The position numbers and the translations under genes are program-made. Positions 49,805-59,289 of a stretch of DNA of 64,000 nt are shown here, one piece after another. The notes beneath the pieces were generated by a model. That model was given only the letters and a program-made list of their open reading frames with translations, was not told where the DNA came from and did no database searches. The DNA comes from Bacteroidetes bacterium UBA4416 (GTDB taxonomy: Bacteria > Bacteroidota > Bacteroidia > B-17B0 > Aurantibacillaceae). Location: the NCBI GenBank assembly GCA_002390745.1, contig DGQK01000030.1:1-64000 (forward strand), written 5' to 3'. Position 1 is the first letter of the stretch, and every line of letters begins with the position of its first letter.

Positions 49805-51583
49805 TTAGAACGGCACAAAGGTCAAGCCGATCATGAGGTTAAAGCGCTGGCTTGGGTATTTCTCCCAGCGGTAGTAGCGCACATTGGCAATGTTGTTGAA
49901 CTTCACAAAAAAGGACAGCATTTTGGTATAGCGGTATTCCGCACCCAGGTTAATGTCTGCCACGCCTTTCAGAAGCCTGGGTTCGGTAGTATATACCATG
50001 TTATTTTCTACCTGTGTGAGGGCGTATTGCTTGCCGATAAAGAACAAATCGCCGCGCAGGATGAACTTGCTTTTCAGGTTATAGATCGCAGAAAAGGTGA
50101 GATCGAAGTCCGGCTTATGATAAGGCTTTTCGATGTTCTTCGTTTTGTACAGGTAATAATTTCCTTTGGCAATGAAATGCATCTTTTCTTTATACTGGTA
50201 CTTCAGCTGGCCCGAAACATTGAACAGGCTGGTATTATCGTAAATCACCGAGTATTTGTTGTCGAGCGTGGTATTGTCGGAATAATCGATCACAAAAAAG
50301 TGCATGCTGTCCACAAGGCTGTAGCTGGCTTTGGCGTCGTAGCTGGTATTGGAGCTTAAATTACCTTTCAGACCTCCAAAGATGTTGAACTTGGTATTGG
50401 TATTCCTGTAATTGATGTCGGCCTTAATGAAAGGGTTTTCATTCGACAGGCTCCGGAGGGAATTTTTCTGGAGGCCGCCGTTGATGCCTGCATAAGGAAT
50501 AATGATGCTTTCATACACATCGTACTGCGCATTGATCTGTGGATAGAAATAGAACTTCACGTTGTCCTGCCGCCCATGCGCGTCCAACACGGCAGAAAGG
50601 CCGATATCCGCTTTCCATTTTTTTCCTTTGGCTTCAAAGTAAGGATTCAGTTTTACGATTACATCGTTGAAGGTATCCTTCGGCAATTTGTGGTTGTAAA
50701 AATCAACGTCGAAATTGGTGAAAAGGTGCTCTTTATTGATAAAGGTGTTGAAGGCCGTGTTGAGCTTCACATTATTCTCCGCAACGTTGTACAGGTCTGT
50801 CAGGTTATAATATCCCAGCTTCAGGGTGTGGTTGATTTTCGAGCTGTCGGTATAATGGCTTTGTACGGTAAGCTTAGGCTCCCAGAGCTGATAGCGCTGC
50901 CTGGTGTAATCCTTTGTGAGCTTGTTCTCGGTGGTATCATAGCCGTAGAAATGCACCACGTTGCGTTTATAATTGAATTCTCCGAGGAGCGTATGCTTTT
51001 TATAGAATTTCTTTCCGAAGATCTCCGCTTCATTATCACTGAAACCACTGTAACCTACATCGCGCAGGTGCGATGAAGAGGAGAAATGCTTGTAATGCAC
51101 ACCATAGGCGACGTCGCGGGTACGCAGGCTGTTGAGCCACAGCTCGAGGTAAGGAGTGGTATAAGTACCCAAACCGGCCTTGATGAGCGAGCGGTATAAT
51201 TTCGACAGAGGCTCGTTCTGCATTTTTGCTGCGTCGATCGGGATCACTTCATATTTGCTCACCAGGGGCTTCGACTGGATGCCGTAATTGATGTTCGAAA
51301 TTTTCTTCACGGTATCTTTGATCTCCGGCAGGTCGCCCAGCTTGACGGCATCTTTGATGGTTGGCTGATACACACTGATGTTCTCCACGGTCAGTTCTTT
51401 GATCCCTCCCGTTTGTGCAAAGGCCGTGCTCAGGTAGCCCAGCACCATCAGGATCACAAAAAGCCATTGCAGCTTCCGGATCAGGCTTTTTCGCCTTTCC
51501 TGCTGCTTTTGATATAAGGTGGTATTTCCGTATTTGTCAGAGTCTAATACCGCTGTGTCTTTGTTGAATTTGATATATCCCAT
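49805..51583 (-). CDS. Outer-membrane beta-barrel (TonB-receptor-like) protein
   Basis: A 592-residue protein with a hydrophobic export segment at residues 40-57 (LFVILMVLGYLSTAFAQ) and then many amphipathic strands (AYGVHYKHFSSSSHLRDVGY, TLLGEFNYKRNVVHFYGYD, FKLNLMIGLTFVPF-like end), as in TonB-dependent receptor barrels. No plug domain is evident, so it may be a porin-like barrel. The N-terminus carries an unusual 39-residue basic region (KFNKDTAVLDSDKYGN) before the signal; no later start keeps a full signal peptide. It begins 27 bases after the large TPR gene, with which it is probably cotranscribed. Confidence 0.78.
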   Translation of the reverse strand: MGYIKFNKDTAVLDSDKYGNTTLYQKQQERRKSLIRKLQWLFVILMVLGYLSTAFAQTGGIKELTVENISVYQPTIKDAVKLGDLPEIKDTVKKISNINYGIQSKPLVSKYEVIPIDAAKMQNEPLSKLYRSLIKAGLGTYTTPYLELWLNSLRTRDVAYGVHYKHFSSSSHLRDVGYSGFSDNEAEIFGKKFYKKHTLLGEFNYKRNVVHFYGYDTTENKLTKDYTRQRYQLWEPKLTVQSHYTDSSKINHTLKLGYYNLTDLYNVAENNVKLNTAFNTFINKEHLFTNFDVDFYNHKLPKDTFNDVIVKLNPYFEAKGKKWKADIGLSAVLDAHGRQDNVKFYFYPQINAQYDVYESIIIPYAGINGGLQKNSLRSLSNENPFIKADINYRNTNTKFNIFGGLKGNLSSNTSYDAKASYSLVDSMHFFVIDYSDNTTLDNKYSVIYDNTSLFNVSGQLKYQYKEKMHFIAKGNYYLYKTKNIEKPYHKPDFDLTFSAIYNLKSKFILRGDLFFIGKQYALTQVENNMVYTTEPRLLKGVADINLGAEYRYTKMLSFFVKFNNIANVRYYRWEKYPSQRFNLMIGLTFVPF

Positions 51584-51610
51584 GTCCGGTCGTTTGTTCC
51601 TGAATGCTGT

Positions 51611-54600
51611 TTATGGTTTTTTCCCTGTCTTGTCGGCAGGTAGAGGTGACTGTTTCAACGAATCCTGTTTCGCCTCGTATAGCTGATCGAAAAGGTCTTT
51701 GTCCGAGCTTTGCTGCGATTTGAATTCCACTTTCATACTATTGCCGGGAGTAGTACCCGGATTCCCCTGCTCTTTCAATGCTTTCACTTTCTCCAGCTTC
51801 TTCGTAGCCTCATCCACGTATTCGGCTTTCGTTTTGCTGTCAATCACCGTTTGCAGCATCAGCGCAGCATCCGAATACTCGCCTTTGGCGATATAGGCAT
51901 CCGACAATAACAAGAGGCCTTTGGTGTTCCAGTCGTCGTTGGAGTAATCGTAAGCAATGAGGCTGGTAATGGTTTTCTCAAGCGCCGAGTAATCCTGCTT
52001 CGTATACTGGATCTTTGCCACATAGTACAGGGCTTCCGCGCCGGTCACGTTCCTGGCGGTTTTGGCAATGGCTTTAAAATCACTGGCAGCATCATCCAGG
52101 CGGTTGAGCTCATAGAGCGATTTCGCCTTATCGTATTTGGCTTCCGTCATCTGCTGCGGCGTGATCTTGTCGGTTGCCAGCACTTTCACCGCGTATTCCA
52201 GGGCTACTTCATAACTCTTCAGGATAAAGGCGCAGCGCATGGCGCCCATTTTCCCGGATAATTTATTGGCCGGTGTTTCCGCCATTTCCGATAATTGCTG
52301 GTATAAAGGCAACGCTTCGGTATAGGATTTATTTTTATATAAAATGTACGACGCCTTCAGCAGCGCTGTTTCCGTATGGATGCTTCGCGGCCTGTTTGCA
52401 ATATAAAGGTAAGACGGCAAGGATTTATCGAGCAGGTCTTTGCCATAGGCGCATTCTGCAAAATAAAAATGAGCGTCGGCAAGGTATTTTCCGTTAGGGT
52501 ATTTGCCGATATAGCTTTCGAATTTAGGCATCGCCAGATCACAGCTTTTCTGGTTGATGTAAGCTTCCCTGCCCGATTCAAATAATTTTTCCTCCAATTC
52601 ATCATCGGCAATAGGATCGCCTATTTTATCAAAATACTCTTTCATCCCTGCAATGTCGCCTTTCGCTTCAAAAATCTTTTTGACCAGAGGCAGGACATCC
52701 CGGGCTTCTTCGCTCTTCGGATCTTTCTTAACGATCTGGTCGAAATAAGAAAAAGCCTTGTCGTCTTCCTTCTGCGTATAATACATGAGCCCCATACCTG
52801 CCAGGGCAGCATTGGAATACGTAGAATTAGGGTATTTATCAATGACCATTTTGTAATAGGTCAAGGCATTGCCGGCATCCTTCAGGTCCTTGCTATAGGT
52901 TTCGGCAATCTCGAACAGAGCCGGCGCGTAATAATTCGATTTCGGGTATTTGGCAATCAGCTGTTTCAGGTCGCTGATCTTTTCCTGCTGCTTTTTCAGG
53001 AGCCCGTTGCACAAGGCTTTCTGGTACATGCTGTAATCCACGTCGAGCTGGTTCATGGCGATGGCCTTGCTATAGTAGTCCGAAGCCTGCGGGTAAACAT
53101 TCTGCATGAAATAGGTGTCGGCTGTGCGCACGGTGGCATCTGCCATTTTTTTGGCGTCGTAGGTATTTTTGGTCAGCAGGAATTTACGGAACGAGAGGTT
53201 CGCGCTTTCGTAATCGGTTTTTCCTTTCTGCTGGAAATAGGCATAGCCGATGTTGTAATTCGACAGATCATACTCCTTTAAGCTAAAGGCGCCTTCATTC
53301 ATCTGGAAGGTTTTCCAGGTTTCTACAGCCGTGGCATAATCCTTTTTAATGTAGGAGATCTCACCGAGCCAGTAGTACGACAAGGCGTTGTAGGTTTTGT
53401 CAAAATTGACGGAAATGGATTTTTTAAAGTAGCGTGTGGCGCTGTCGAGCTCCAGGTTATTGAAGAACTCCACGCCTTTAAAGTAAATCAGCTTCTGGTA
53501 GGTGATCTTTAAAATAGGGTCCAGCGGCTGTACTTTTTCGATAGACGCGATGGCCTGGCTGTAATTCTTCGTTGTGGAATACACGTTCACGAGGTACTGG
53601 TAGGCTTCCGATTTGCGCGGTGAGGCGGGATACTCCCGGATGTATTTCTGGAAAGCCAGCACGGCATCGTTATAAGGCGCAAAGGATAATTCGTAGCAGA
53701 GCTTGGCATAGCTGAACAGGGCGTCTTCCTGGATCACCGGGTCGAAATCCATGCCTGATGCCGCGTAAAAGGCATTGCGGGCCTTGGTCTTATTGGCTGT
53801 TTGCACATGGCAATCCGCGAGGTGATACCAGGCATTCTGCGCCAGGCTGTCTTTTCCATCCGTTGCTTTCTCAAAATGGGTAATGGCATTTTTATAATCC
53901 TTGATCTGGTAATAGCAATAGCCCAGGGCATAATTTCCAAAGGCATTGAAATTCCCGCCGGTGGAATAGGATTTTTTGAAGTATGTGAGGGCGTTCGCAA
54001 AATCCTTCAGGTTAAAATACGACTCCCCGATCATGCGGTTGATCTCCCCCTCTTTTTGCACATGCATGGAATCGTCCAGCAGCGAAGGTGCCGTTTTGAT
54101 CACTTCCTTGTATTTGCCCTGGATGAAATAGATCTGCGTGATGTAATAAGGCACCACGGGCCCGAAGGTTTCGCTGGTCATCAGGCGGTTGAAGCCCTGA
54201 AGCGCTGTTTCGTAATTCTTTTCCTGGTAAGCTATGTGTGAATAGTAATAATTGGCCGGCTGCGAATATTTATTATCAACGTCTTTGATCTCGTAGAGGT
54301 CGGTCTTTGCCTTTTCATTGTTCTTCACCGAAAAATAGCTGTAACCGCGTTTGAAATACAGCTCGGCCAGGTCTTCCTTGTTGAGCTCATAAATATCCAC
54401 CTTCTCAAGGTACTCAATCGTTTCCTCGTATTTCTTCTTCCTGAAATTCGATTTCCCCAGGTAAAAATAAGCCCATTTTACTTTACTGCTTTCAGGGTGC
54501 AGCTCGATGAATTCTTTCATCCGCCACTCGCCATCTTTGTGAAAGAGCTCAATACCGCAGGCGGCAGCGTAATACTCCGCATCGGCTTTCAAAAGGGTAT

Positions 54601-54787
54601 TGCCGGGAACGCTAAGCATATAATCGGTAAAGGCTTTCTGGGCGGCAGTATATTGCTTTTTATCAAAGAGCTCGATGCCTGTTTTGTAAAGCCCTTCCTT
54701 ATCCAAAACAATTTGTGTCTTTTGCGCCAACAGCAGGCCGGAGAACGTTAGCAGCAACACACTTATAAAATACCTGGAAACCATCAT
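51611..54787 (-). CDS. Large exported tetratricopeptide repeat protein
   Basis: A 1058-residue protein with a signal peptide (FISVLLLTFSGLLLAQ) and more than twenty TPR or TPR-like units along its length, for example AKVKYFYLGKS-type helices, NALTYFKKSYSTGGNFNAFG, NAITHFEKATDGKDSLAQNA and SDYYSKAIAMNQLDVDYSMY. It is periplasmic by its signal and lacks a sorting domain, so it could be an inner face of an outer-membrane complex. The next gene, 27 bases on, encodes an outer-membrane barrel; a functional pair is likely. From memory Chitinophagales genomes often carry this pair. Function is unknown. Confidence 0.85.
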   Translation of the reverse strand: MMVSRYFISVLLLTFSGLLLAQKTQIVLDKEGLYKTGIELFDKKQYTAAQKAFTDYMLSVPGNTLLKADAEYYAAACGIELFHKDGEWRMKEFIELHPESSKVKWAYFYLGKSNFRKKKYEETIEYLEKVDIYELNKEDLAELYFKRGYSYFSVKNNEKAKTDLYEIKDVDNKYSQPANYYYSHIAYQEKNYETALQGFNRLMTSETFGPVVPYYITQIYFIQGKYKEVIKTAPSLLDDSMHVQKEGEINRMIGESYFNLKDFANALTYFKKSYSTGGNFNAFGNYALGYCYYQIKDYKNAITHFEKATDGKDSLAQNAWYHLADCHVQTANKTKARNAFYAASGMDFDPVIQEDALFSYAKLCYELSFAPYNDAVLAFQKYIREYPASPRKSEAYQYLVNVYSTTKNYSQAIASIEKVQPLDPILKITYQKLIYFKGVEFFNNLELDSATRYFKKSISVNFDKTYNALSYYWLGEISYIKKDYATAVETWKTFQMNEGAFSLKEYDLSNYNIGYAYFQQKGKTDYESANLSFRKFLLTKNTYDAKKMADATVRTADTYFMQNVYPQASDYYSKAIAMNQLDVDYSMYQKALCNGLLKKQQEKISDLKQLIAKYPKSNYYAPALFEIAETYSKDLKDAGNALTYYKMVIDKYPNSTYSNAALAGMGLMYYTQKEDDKAFSYFDQIVKKDPKSEEARDVLPLVKKIFEAKGDIAGMKEYFDKIGDPIADDELEEKLFESGREAYINQKSCDLAMPKFESYIGKYPNGKYLADAHFYFAECAYGKDLLDKSLPSYLYIANRPRSIHTETALLKASYILYKNKSYTEALPLYQQLSEMAETPANKLSGKMGAMRCAFILKSYEVALEYAVKVLATDKITPQQMTEAKYDKAKSLYELNRLDDAASDFKAIAKTARNVTGAEALYYVAKIQYTKQDYSALEKTITSLIAYDYSNDDWNTKGLLLLSDAYIAKGEYSDAALMLQTVIDSKTKAEYVDEATKKLEKVKALKEQGNPGTTPGNSMKVEFKSQQSSDKDLFDQLYEAKQDSLKQSPLPADKTGKKP

Positions 54788-54896
54788 GCTTTTATGTCCT
54801 ATAATTCTTATGTTAATGATTTGTTACGTTAAATTTTGATGAATAGCAACAGCCACAACAAATGCATGGCATGGTCTTCAAAAAAATAAAACGGAG

Positions 54897-54909
54897 GTGG
54901 TTCAACCAC
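54897..54909. promoter_or_regulatory. Perfect 13-bp palindrome in the divergent control region
   Basis: GTGGTT-C-AACCAC lies in the 256-bp region between the divergent TPR and FtsE-like genes, a likely place for an operator. No -7 box was obvious for either gene. Confidence 0.4.
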
Positions 54910-55043
54910 GCTTTTAAAATTAGCTGTTTCATAAATCCGCTTAACCGCCTGATTTTGTAGTTATTAACGCGTTCGTGTTAAAACATGGCGGGATTGTTTA
55001 CACATCTTTAACGAAATAGCCATTATTTTTATGAGCATCAATT

Positions 55044-55724
55044 ATGGTCAACGACTCTGTTATAGAATTTAAGGACGCTACGATCTACCAGAGCGATATC
55101 GCGGTGATCACTAACCTCAACCTCGCGCTCAACAAAGGGGAGTTTGTATACCTGCTTGGAAAAACGGGCAGCGGGAAAAGTAGCTTACTGAAAACGATCT
55201 ACGGCGATCTCACGCTCACCCAGGGACAGGGAGAAGTTGCGGGCTTCAAACTCCACAGCCTAAAGCGCAAGGAAATCCCTTTTCTGCGCCGCAAGCTGGG
55301 CATTGTATTCCAGGACTTTCAATTGCTGAGCGACCGCAGCGTGTTTGAGAACCTGCGCTTTGTGATGAAAGCCACCGGCTGGACAGACGAGGCCAAGATC
55401 AAGAAGCGCGTGAAGGACGTCTTGATTAAAGTAGGACTGGAGAGTAAGGAGCTGGTCATGCCTTACCAGCTTTCGGGTGGCGAGCAGCAACGCATCAGCA
55501 TTGCAAGGGCTCTCATCAACGATCCGGAGATCATCCTGGCCGATGAGCCGACCGGCAACTTAGACCCGGATACCTCGGAAGAGATCATGAAGTTGTTGCT
55601 GGACATCAGCAAACAAGGGCGTTGCATCCTTTTCGCCACACACGATATTTTATTGTATAGCAAATTCCAGGCGCGCACCCTCATGTGCGAAAACAACCAC
55701 ATTGCAGATAGCGTCAAGCTGTGA
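55044..55724 (+). CDS. ABC transporter ATP-binding protein, FtsE-like
   Basis: A 226-residue ATPase with all ABC motifs: Walker A LLGKTGSGKSSLLKTIYG near residue 38, Q-loop FQDFQLL, signature YQLSGGEQQRISIARA near residue 142, Walker B IILADEPTGNLD and switch histidine FATHD. The closest group is FtsE/LolD-type ATPases; in Bacteroidota such single ATPases are annotated FtsE and act in cell division with FtsX. No ftsX gene is adjacent. It overlaps by four bases the next gene, which encodes a small membrane protein, so the two are coupled. LolD-like function is the main alternative. Confidence 0.88.
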   Translation: MVNDSVIEFKDATIYQSDIAVITNLNLALNKGEFVYLLGKTGSGKSSLLKTIYGDLTLTQGQGEVAGFKLHSLKRKEIPFLRRKLGIVFQDFQLLSDRSVFENLRFVMKATGWTDEAKIKKRVKDVLIKVGLESKELVMPYQLSGGEQQRISIARALINDPEIILADEPTGNLDPDTSEEIMKLLLDISKQGRCILFATHDILLYSKFQARTLMCENNHIADSVKL

Positions 55725-56140
55725 AACTCTTTTCGGATAAAGTAGCGTATCGCTACAGCCAGCCGTTTTCCGAACTTCAGGTTAACAAAGCCAATTTGTA
55801 TATCCGTCAGTACCTGGATGAAATCGGAGTTACCATCACGGCAAACCACGGTGATAAAATCGAATTCAAATCCGGTGCTTTTTCGGGCGGGCAAACAACA
55901 TTGTCGAGAATAGAGCGCGGCGTGATCTATCTGGGCGCCGAAGGACTCGAGCTTGAATTTTCGGTGGCTGGTTTCGGCATCATGTTGGTTGTTGTTGCCT
56001 GTATTGTTGTCATAGCGATCCGTAATTTTTTCCTCCCCATACCTGTCGCTGTTTCCATTTTTTTCATACACAAACTGATCACCAGGTCGACTGCTCAAGA
56101 GGCTTTGGCTCTGTTAGGAAAACGCCTTGAGGTTTTATAG
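55721..56140 (+). CDS. Small membrane protein coupled to the FtsE-like gene
   Basis: A 139-residue protein starting at a GTG that overlaps the end of the FtsE-like gene by four bases. The first 85 residues are soluble with alternating strands (VNKANLYIRQYLDEIGVTIT, GVIYLGAEGLELEFSVAG). Two hydrophobic segments follow (about residues 87-103 and 107-120) and the C-terminus is short and basic. I do not recognise a family. Being coupled to an ABC ATPase it may be an accessory. Its first 20 bases recur at 56275-56294. Confidence 0.7.
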   Translation: MKLFSDKVAYRYSQPFSELQVNKANLYIRQYLDEIGVTITANHGDKIEFKSGAFSGGQTTLSRIERGVIYLGAEGLELEFSVAGFGIMLVVVACIVVIAIRNFFLPIPVAVSIFFIHKLITRSTAQEALALLGKRLEVL

Positions 56141-56163
56141 GCTTACACCCCTTTACACGCCTA

Positions 56164-56316
56164 TCAAGGACAATCTTGCCACTGGGTGGTCGGGCGAATC
56201 AGGATACCTTTCCGGCGATGGTCCTCCCGAATCGTAATCCGGAAAGCAACGCACATAGCAAACAGTGTGAAATAGTGAACCTCTTTTCGGATAATTAGCT
56301 TAGGCTGTAGCCAGTG
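56164..56316 (-). pseudogene. Remnant of an M1 peptidase C-terminus
   Basis: Read leftward from 56316 the frame gives HWLQPKL, then a diverged middle, FRITIREDHRRK, and GILIRPTTQWQDCP followed by TGA and TAG. The intact M1 peptidase at 57532-59169 has PWLQYKL, YVHCLPGFTMP and EILIRPTTQWQTIA in the same order. In DNA about 25 of the last 27 shared bases agree. The fragment has lost the catalytic domain and is on the same strand, 1.2 kb from the intact gene, across an esterase gene. I infer a decayed duplicate. Confidence 0.8.
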
Positions 56317-56380
56317 CTTATGAAAGGCAAATCAACAAGAAACGTGGATCGTAGCGGGATCCTGAATATTGCCAATTTTT

Positions 56381-57271
56381 TCAGTTGAAGAACTGATTGA
56401 TGAATGCAACGGTTCTGTTGATGTAATCCTGATTCTGCGCCTGCGACGCCCAAACAGCGTGCCCTCCACCGGGGTAGATCGTATCATAGTGCCAAACGCC
56501 CTTACTTTGCAGTGCCGCCCGCAATGCAGGCATTTGCGTCACCGGTATGAGAGGATCCTGATCGCCATAGAACGAAATTGTAGGAGGAGAGCTTGCCGTG
56601 ACCTGCTTTGCCGGACTGGCTTCCGCAAATAATGCCTGATTCGCCTGATAGTTGTATACGGCATCACCCAGCAAGCCACCGACAACGCCCATCAAAAAAA
56701 TATTTTTCGTAAAAGAAGTGTCTGTTAAGTCAGCTGGACCAACCGTATTTACAATGCCCTTTACATAATGATTCGGATCGAAGGCATAGCCATACAGAAG
56801 CGATAAATGCCCACCTGCCGAACCGCCATAAAGCAGATAATTTTTCGACAGGCTGTATTTTTCTTTTTGAATTTCGTTCAATGCTGCCTGAATATCGTTT
56901 ATTTGTTTCGGATACCCCGGACTTCCCTGAACACCCAGGCGATAATTGATATTGATAATCGCATGGTTAGGGTAATACGATTTAAACGAAGCCATGGTAG
57001 ACGTATAATCGGATTTATCACCGGCAGTCCAACCGCCACCATGGATCATCACGAAAACTTTGGTTGAATTGGCACTTCGGTTTGCGGGCAGGTACACATC
57101 CATTTTTTGTTTCGGATCACTGCCATACACAACATCCGTCAAATTGTAAGCTTGTGTGACATCGTACTCCGGTGCGGGCGTGTCATCGCTGGCCGTGTTT
57201 TTCTTTTTGCAGGAAATTATCATACAGCCAATGAAAGCTGCGATAAAACTTATGTAAACTACCTTCCTCAT
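56381..57271 (-). CDS. Alpha/beta hydrolase lipoprotein (esterase, BD-FAE-like)
   Basis: A 296-residue alpha/beta hydrolase exported as a lipoprotein (lipobox MIISC, Cys21). It has the oxyanion segment VMIHGGGWTAGDKSD near residue 74, the nucleophile elbow YGGSAGG (Ser151), an acidic-residue loop FYGDQDPLIP and the catalytic histidine in GGGHAVW (His271). HGGGW and GxSxG place it with acetyl-xylan/feruloyl-type and lipase/esterase proteins of the BD-FAE group. The anchor places it in the periplasm or on the surface. No carbohydrate cluster is adjacent; substrate unknown. Confidence 0.9.
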   Translation of the reverse strand: MRKVVYISFIAAFIGCMIISCKKKNTASDDTPAPEYDVTQAYNLTDVVYGSDPKQKMDVYLPANRSANSTKVFVMIHGGGWTAGDKSDYTSTMASFKSYYPNHAIININYRLGVQGSPGYPKQINDIQAALNEIQKEKYSLSKNYLLYGGSAGGHLSLLYGYAFDPNHYVKGIVNTVGPADLTDTSFTKNIFLMGVVGGLLGDAVYNYQANQALFAEASPAKQVTASSPPTISFYGDQDPLIPVTQMPALRAALQSKGVWHYDTIYPGGGHAVWASQAQNQDYINRTVAFINQFFN

Positions 57272-57531
57272 TCCATTAGGGTTTTAGTTATCCAACATGC
57301 GTATTGAGTACTTTCTGCGTCACGTGCTGATAGCAAAGCCTGTGCTATTCATCCTCATTACCCTCCCGGCAATATGGTTCCGGGCAGGTTAACGGCTATT
57401 TAAAGCAGACAAGTGATTTAAAGGTACAATGTTTCTATGGCTTTCGAAACAAAAAAATAAAAAAATTGCCAATAGAATGCTCAGCCCGGATCATTTTCTG
57501 AGCGTTAAGGCGCGGGATCAGAAAGGTATTC

Positions 57532-59169
57532 CTATTTCACCAGGTCCACGTACATATTCCGGTCGAGCTTCACAGCCTTTACTTTCGGATCAATCGCAAT
57601 CGTTTGCCACTGTGTGGTCGGGCGGATCAGGATTTCTTTCCCTGCGGTGATCTTTACCGGCATCGTAAATCCGGGAAGACAATGCACATAGCGGAAGGAT
57701 AACTTCCCTTTCGTGAGCTTATATTGAAGCCAGGGAATCTGTGTGGTACGCAGGTACTGGTCGAAAAACGGTTTAAAATCGATCCCTGTTTTCTGACAGA
57801 TAAAGCCTTCCAGCTCCCGGGTGCTCACCGTCTTATGATAGTAGGTTTCATTAATCGCCCGCAACAGCTCACGGAACTTCTCATCGTTATTCATCACCTG
57901 GCGTATCATATGAACGATGTTACTGCCCTTATTATACATATCCCCGCTCCCTTCGGTGCGCACATCATACTTGCCAATGATGGGAATATCGTTCTCTATA
58001 GATTTTCTGACTCCCTCGCAATAATCATTACCGGCTTCTTTTCCGAACTCACATTCGGTAAACAGCACTTCGCTGTAGGATGTGAAGCCTTCGTGGATCC
58101 AGTTATCCGCCACGTCGCGCGCTGTGATGCTATTCCCGAACCACTCGTGCCCCGATTCATGCACCACGATAAAATCCCATTTCAATCCCCAGCCTGTTCC
58201 CGACAGGTCACGCCCCAGATAGCCGTTCAGAAAAAAATTGCCATAGGCCACATTGCTTTGATGCTCCATGCCGAGGTAAGGCGCTTCAACCAGCTTATAG
58301 GAATCGTTGTAGAAAGGATACGGCCCGAACCAATGCTCGAAGCATGCGATGGTCTTTATAACGTTAGGCTTCAGATGCGAAGCTACCTGTTGCACGTGGT
58401 AGTCCAGCACCCAGTAATCGGTATAGAGCTTCCCTTTTTCTCCCATAACGGAATCCTTTACCTCTGTGTATTTCCCGATGTAAGGAATAATGTCGTAAGG
58501 ATTGATCGTGTTTTTCACTTCCCACACATAAGTAGCCAGACCGTTAGCTTCTTTTTTGAAGCCTGTCATCTTTCCGTTGCCGATCGCTTTCAGCGTGTCA
58601 GGAACGGTGATCGACAGGCGCGCGCCCATGTCCGGCTCATCGGCCTGGAGGTCTTTGCAGGGAAACCATACGCTGGCGCCGGCGCCCTGGCAGGCCACGC
58701 TGATCCAGGGATTCCCCAAAGAGTCTTTTTTCCAGACAAAGCCTCCATCCCAGGGTGGGTTCCGCGCAACTTTCGGCTGGCCATGATAAAACACCCTCAA
58801 CGCATGCCTTGTTTTTGTTTCCTGTGAAGGTAAATTTAGCATCCAGCGGTTCTTCTCCTGCCGGATGCCGGTCAGCCTGGCTCCGTCATACAAAACACTG
58901 TCAATCCTTAAAGGTTCCTGCAGGTCGATCTGCATCACCGGATTGGAAACAGAATCCGTCACCTGATAAGCGATCAACACGTTTCCCGCGATACTTTTTC
59001 CTGCATAATCGGGTTTCACCGATACATCATAATGCATCACATCCCACCAGTTGCGGTAAGCGCTGTTACTGCCAATCAAGGTATCTTCGCGGGTAAAGGC
59101 TTTGACCTGGGAAAAGGAAACATGGGCCAGCAGAGAAAACAAAAAGCCTATAAGGATCTTATGATTCAT
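57532..59169 (-). CDS. M1 family metallopeptidase
   Basis: A 545-residue exported zinc peptidase (signal peptide ending LLAHVSFSQ). The zinc site is His337-Glu-Ser-Gly-His341 with Glu360 (HESGHEWFGNSITARDVADN, then WIHEGF), the exact HExxH-18-E spacing of M1. The exopeptidase motif appears in the variant GMEHQS rather than GAMEN. The N-terminal sandwich has WDVMHYDVSVKPDY. It lacks the large C-terminal helical domain of aminopeptidase N, fitting the shorter Bacteroidota type. Last gene of a leftward run with another M1 gene. A remnant of its C-terminus lies at 56164-56316. Confidence 0.92.
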   Translation of the reverse strand: MNHKILIGFLFSLLAHVSFSQVKAFTREDTLIGSNSAYRNWWDVMHYDVSVKPDYAGKSIAGNVLIAYQVTDSVSNPVMQIDLQEPLRIDSVLYDGARLTGIRQEKNRWMLNLPSQETKTRHALRVFYHGQPKVARNPPWDGGFVWKKDSLGNPWISVACQGAGASVWFPCKDLQADEPDMGARLSITVPDTLKAIGNGKMTGFKKEANGLATYVWEVKNTINPYDIIPYIGKYTEVKDSVMGEKGKLYTDYWVLDYHVQQVASHLKPNVIKTIACFEHWFGPYPFYNDSYKLVEAPYLGMEHQSNVAYGNFFLNGYLGRDLSGTGWGLKWDFIVVHESGHEWFGNSITARDVADNWIHEGFTSYSEVLFTECEFGKEAGNDYCEGVRKSIENDIPIIGKYDVRTEGSGDMYNKGSNIVHMIRQVMNNDEKFRELLRAINETYYHKTVSTRELEGFICQKTGIDFKPFFDQYLRTTQIPWLQYKLTKGKLSFRYVHCLPGFTMPVKITAGKEILIRPTTQWQTIAIDPKVKAVKLDRNMYVDLVK

Positions 59170-59289
59170 GAGTCGATACTGTTAAGCGTGTTTTTATCAT
59201 TCTGCGGATTCAGAAAACCGGCACAATCATCAGGTTATTGAAATGCATGCACGGCTGCCTCCCGGGGTAAGGGCTGCCAGCGTAATGTT

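Noticed and set aside
57272..57531. Possible further gene remnant or terminator between esterase and M1 peptidase
   Set aside because: Only a weak GCTCAG/CTGAGC dyad and A-rich runs are visible; no frame matches a neighbouring gene.
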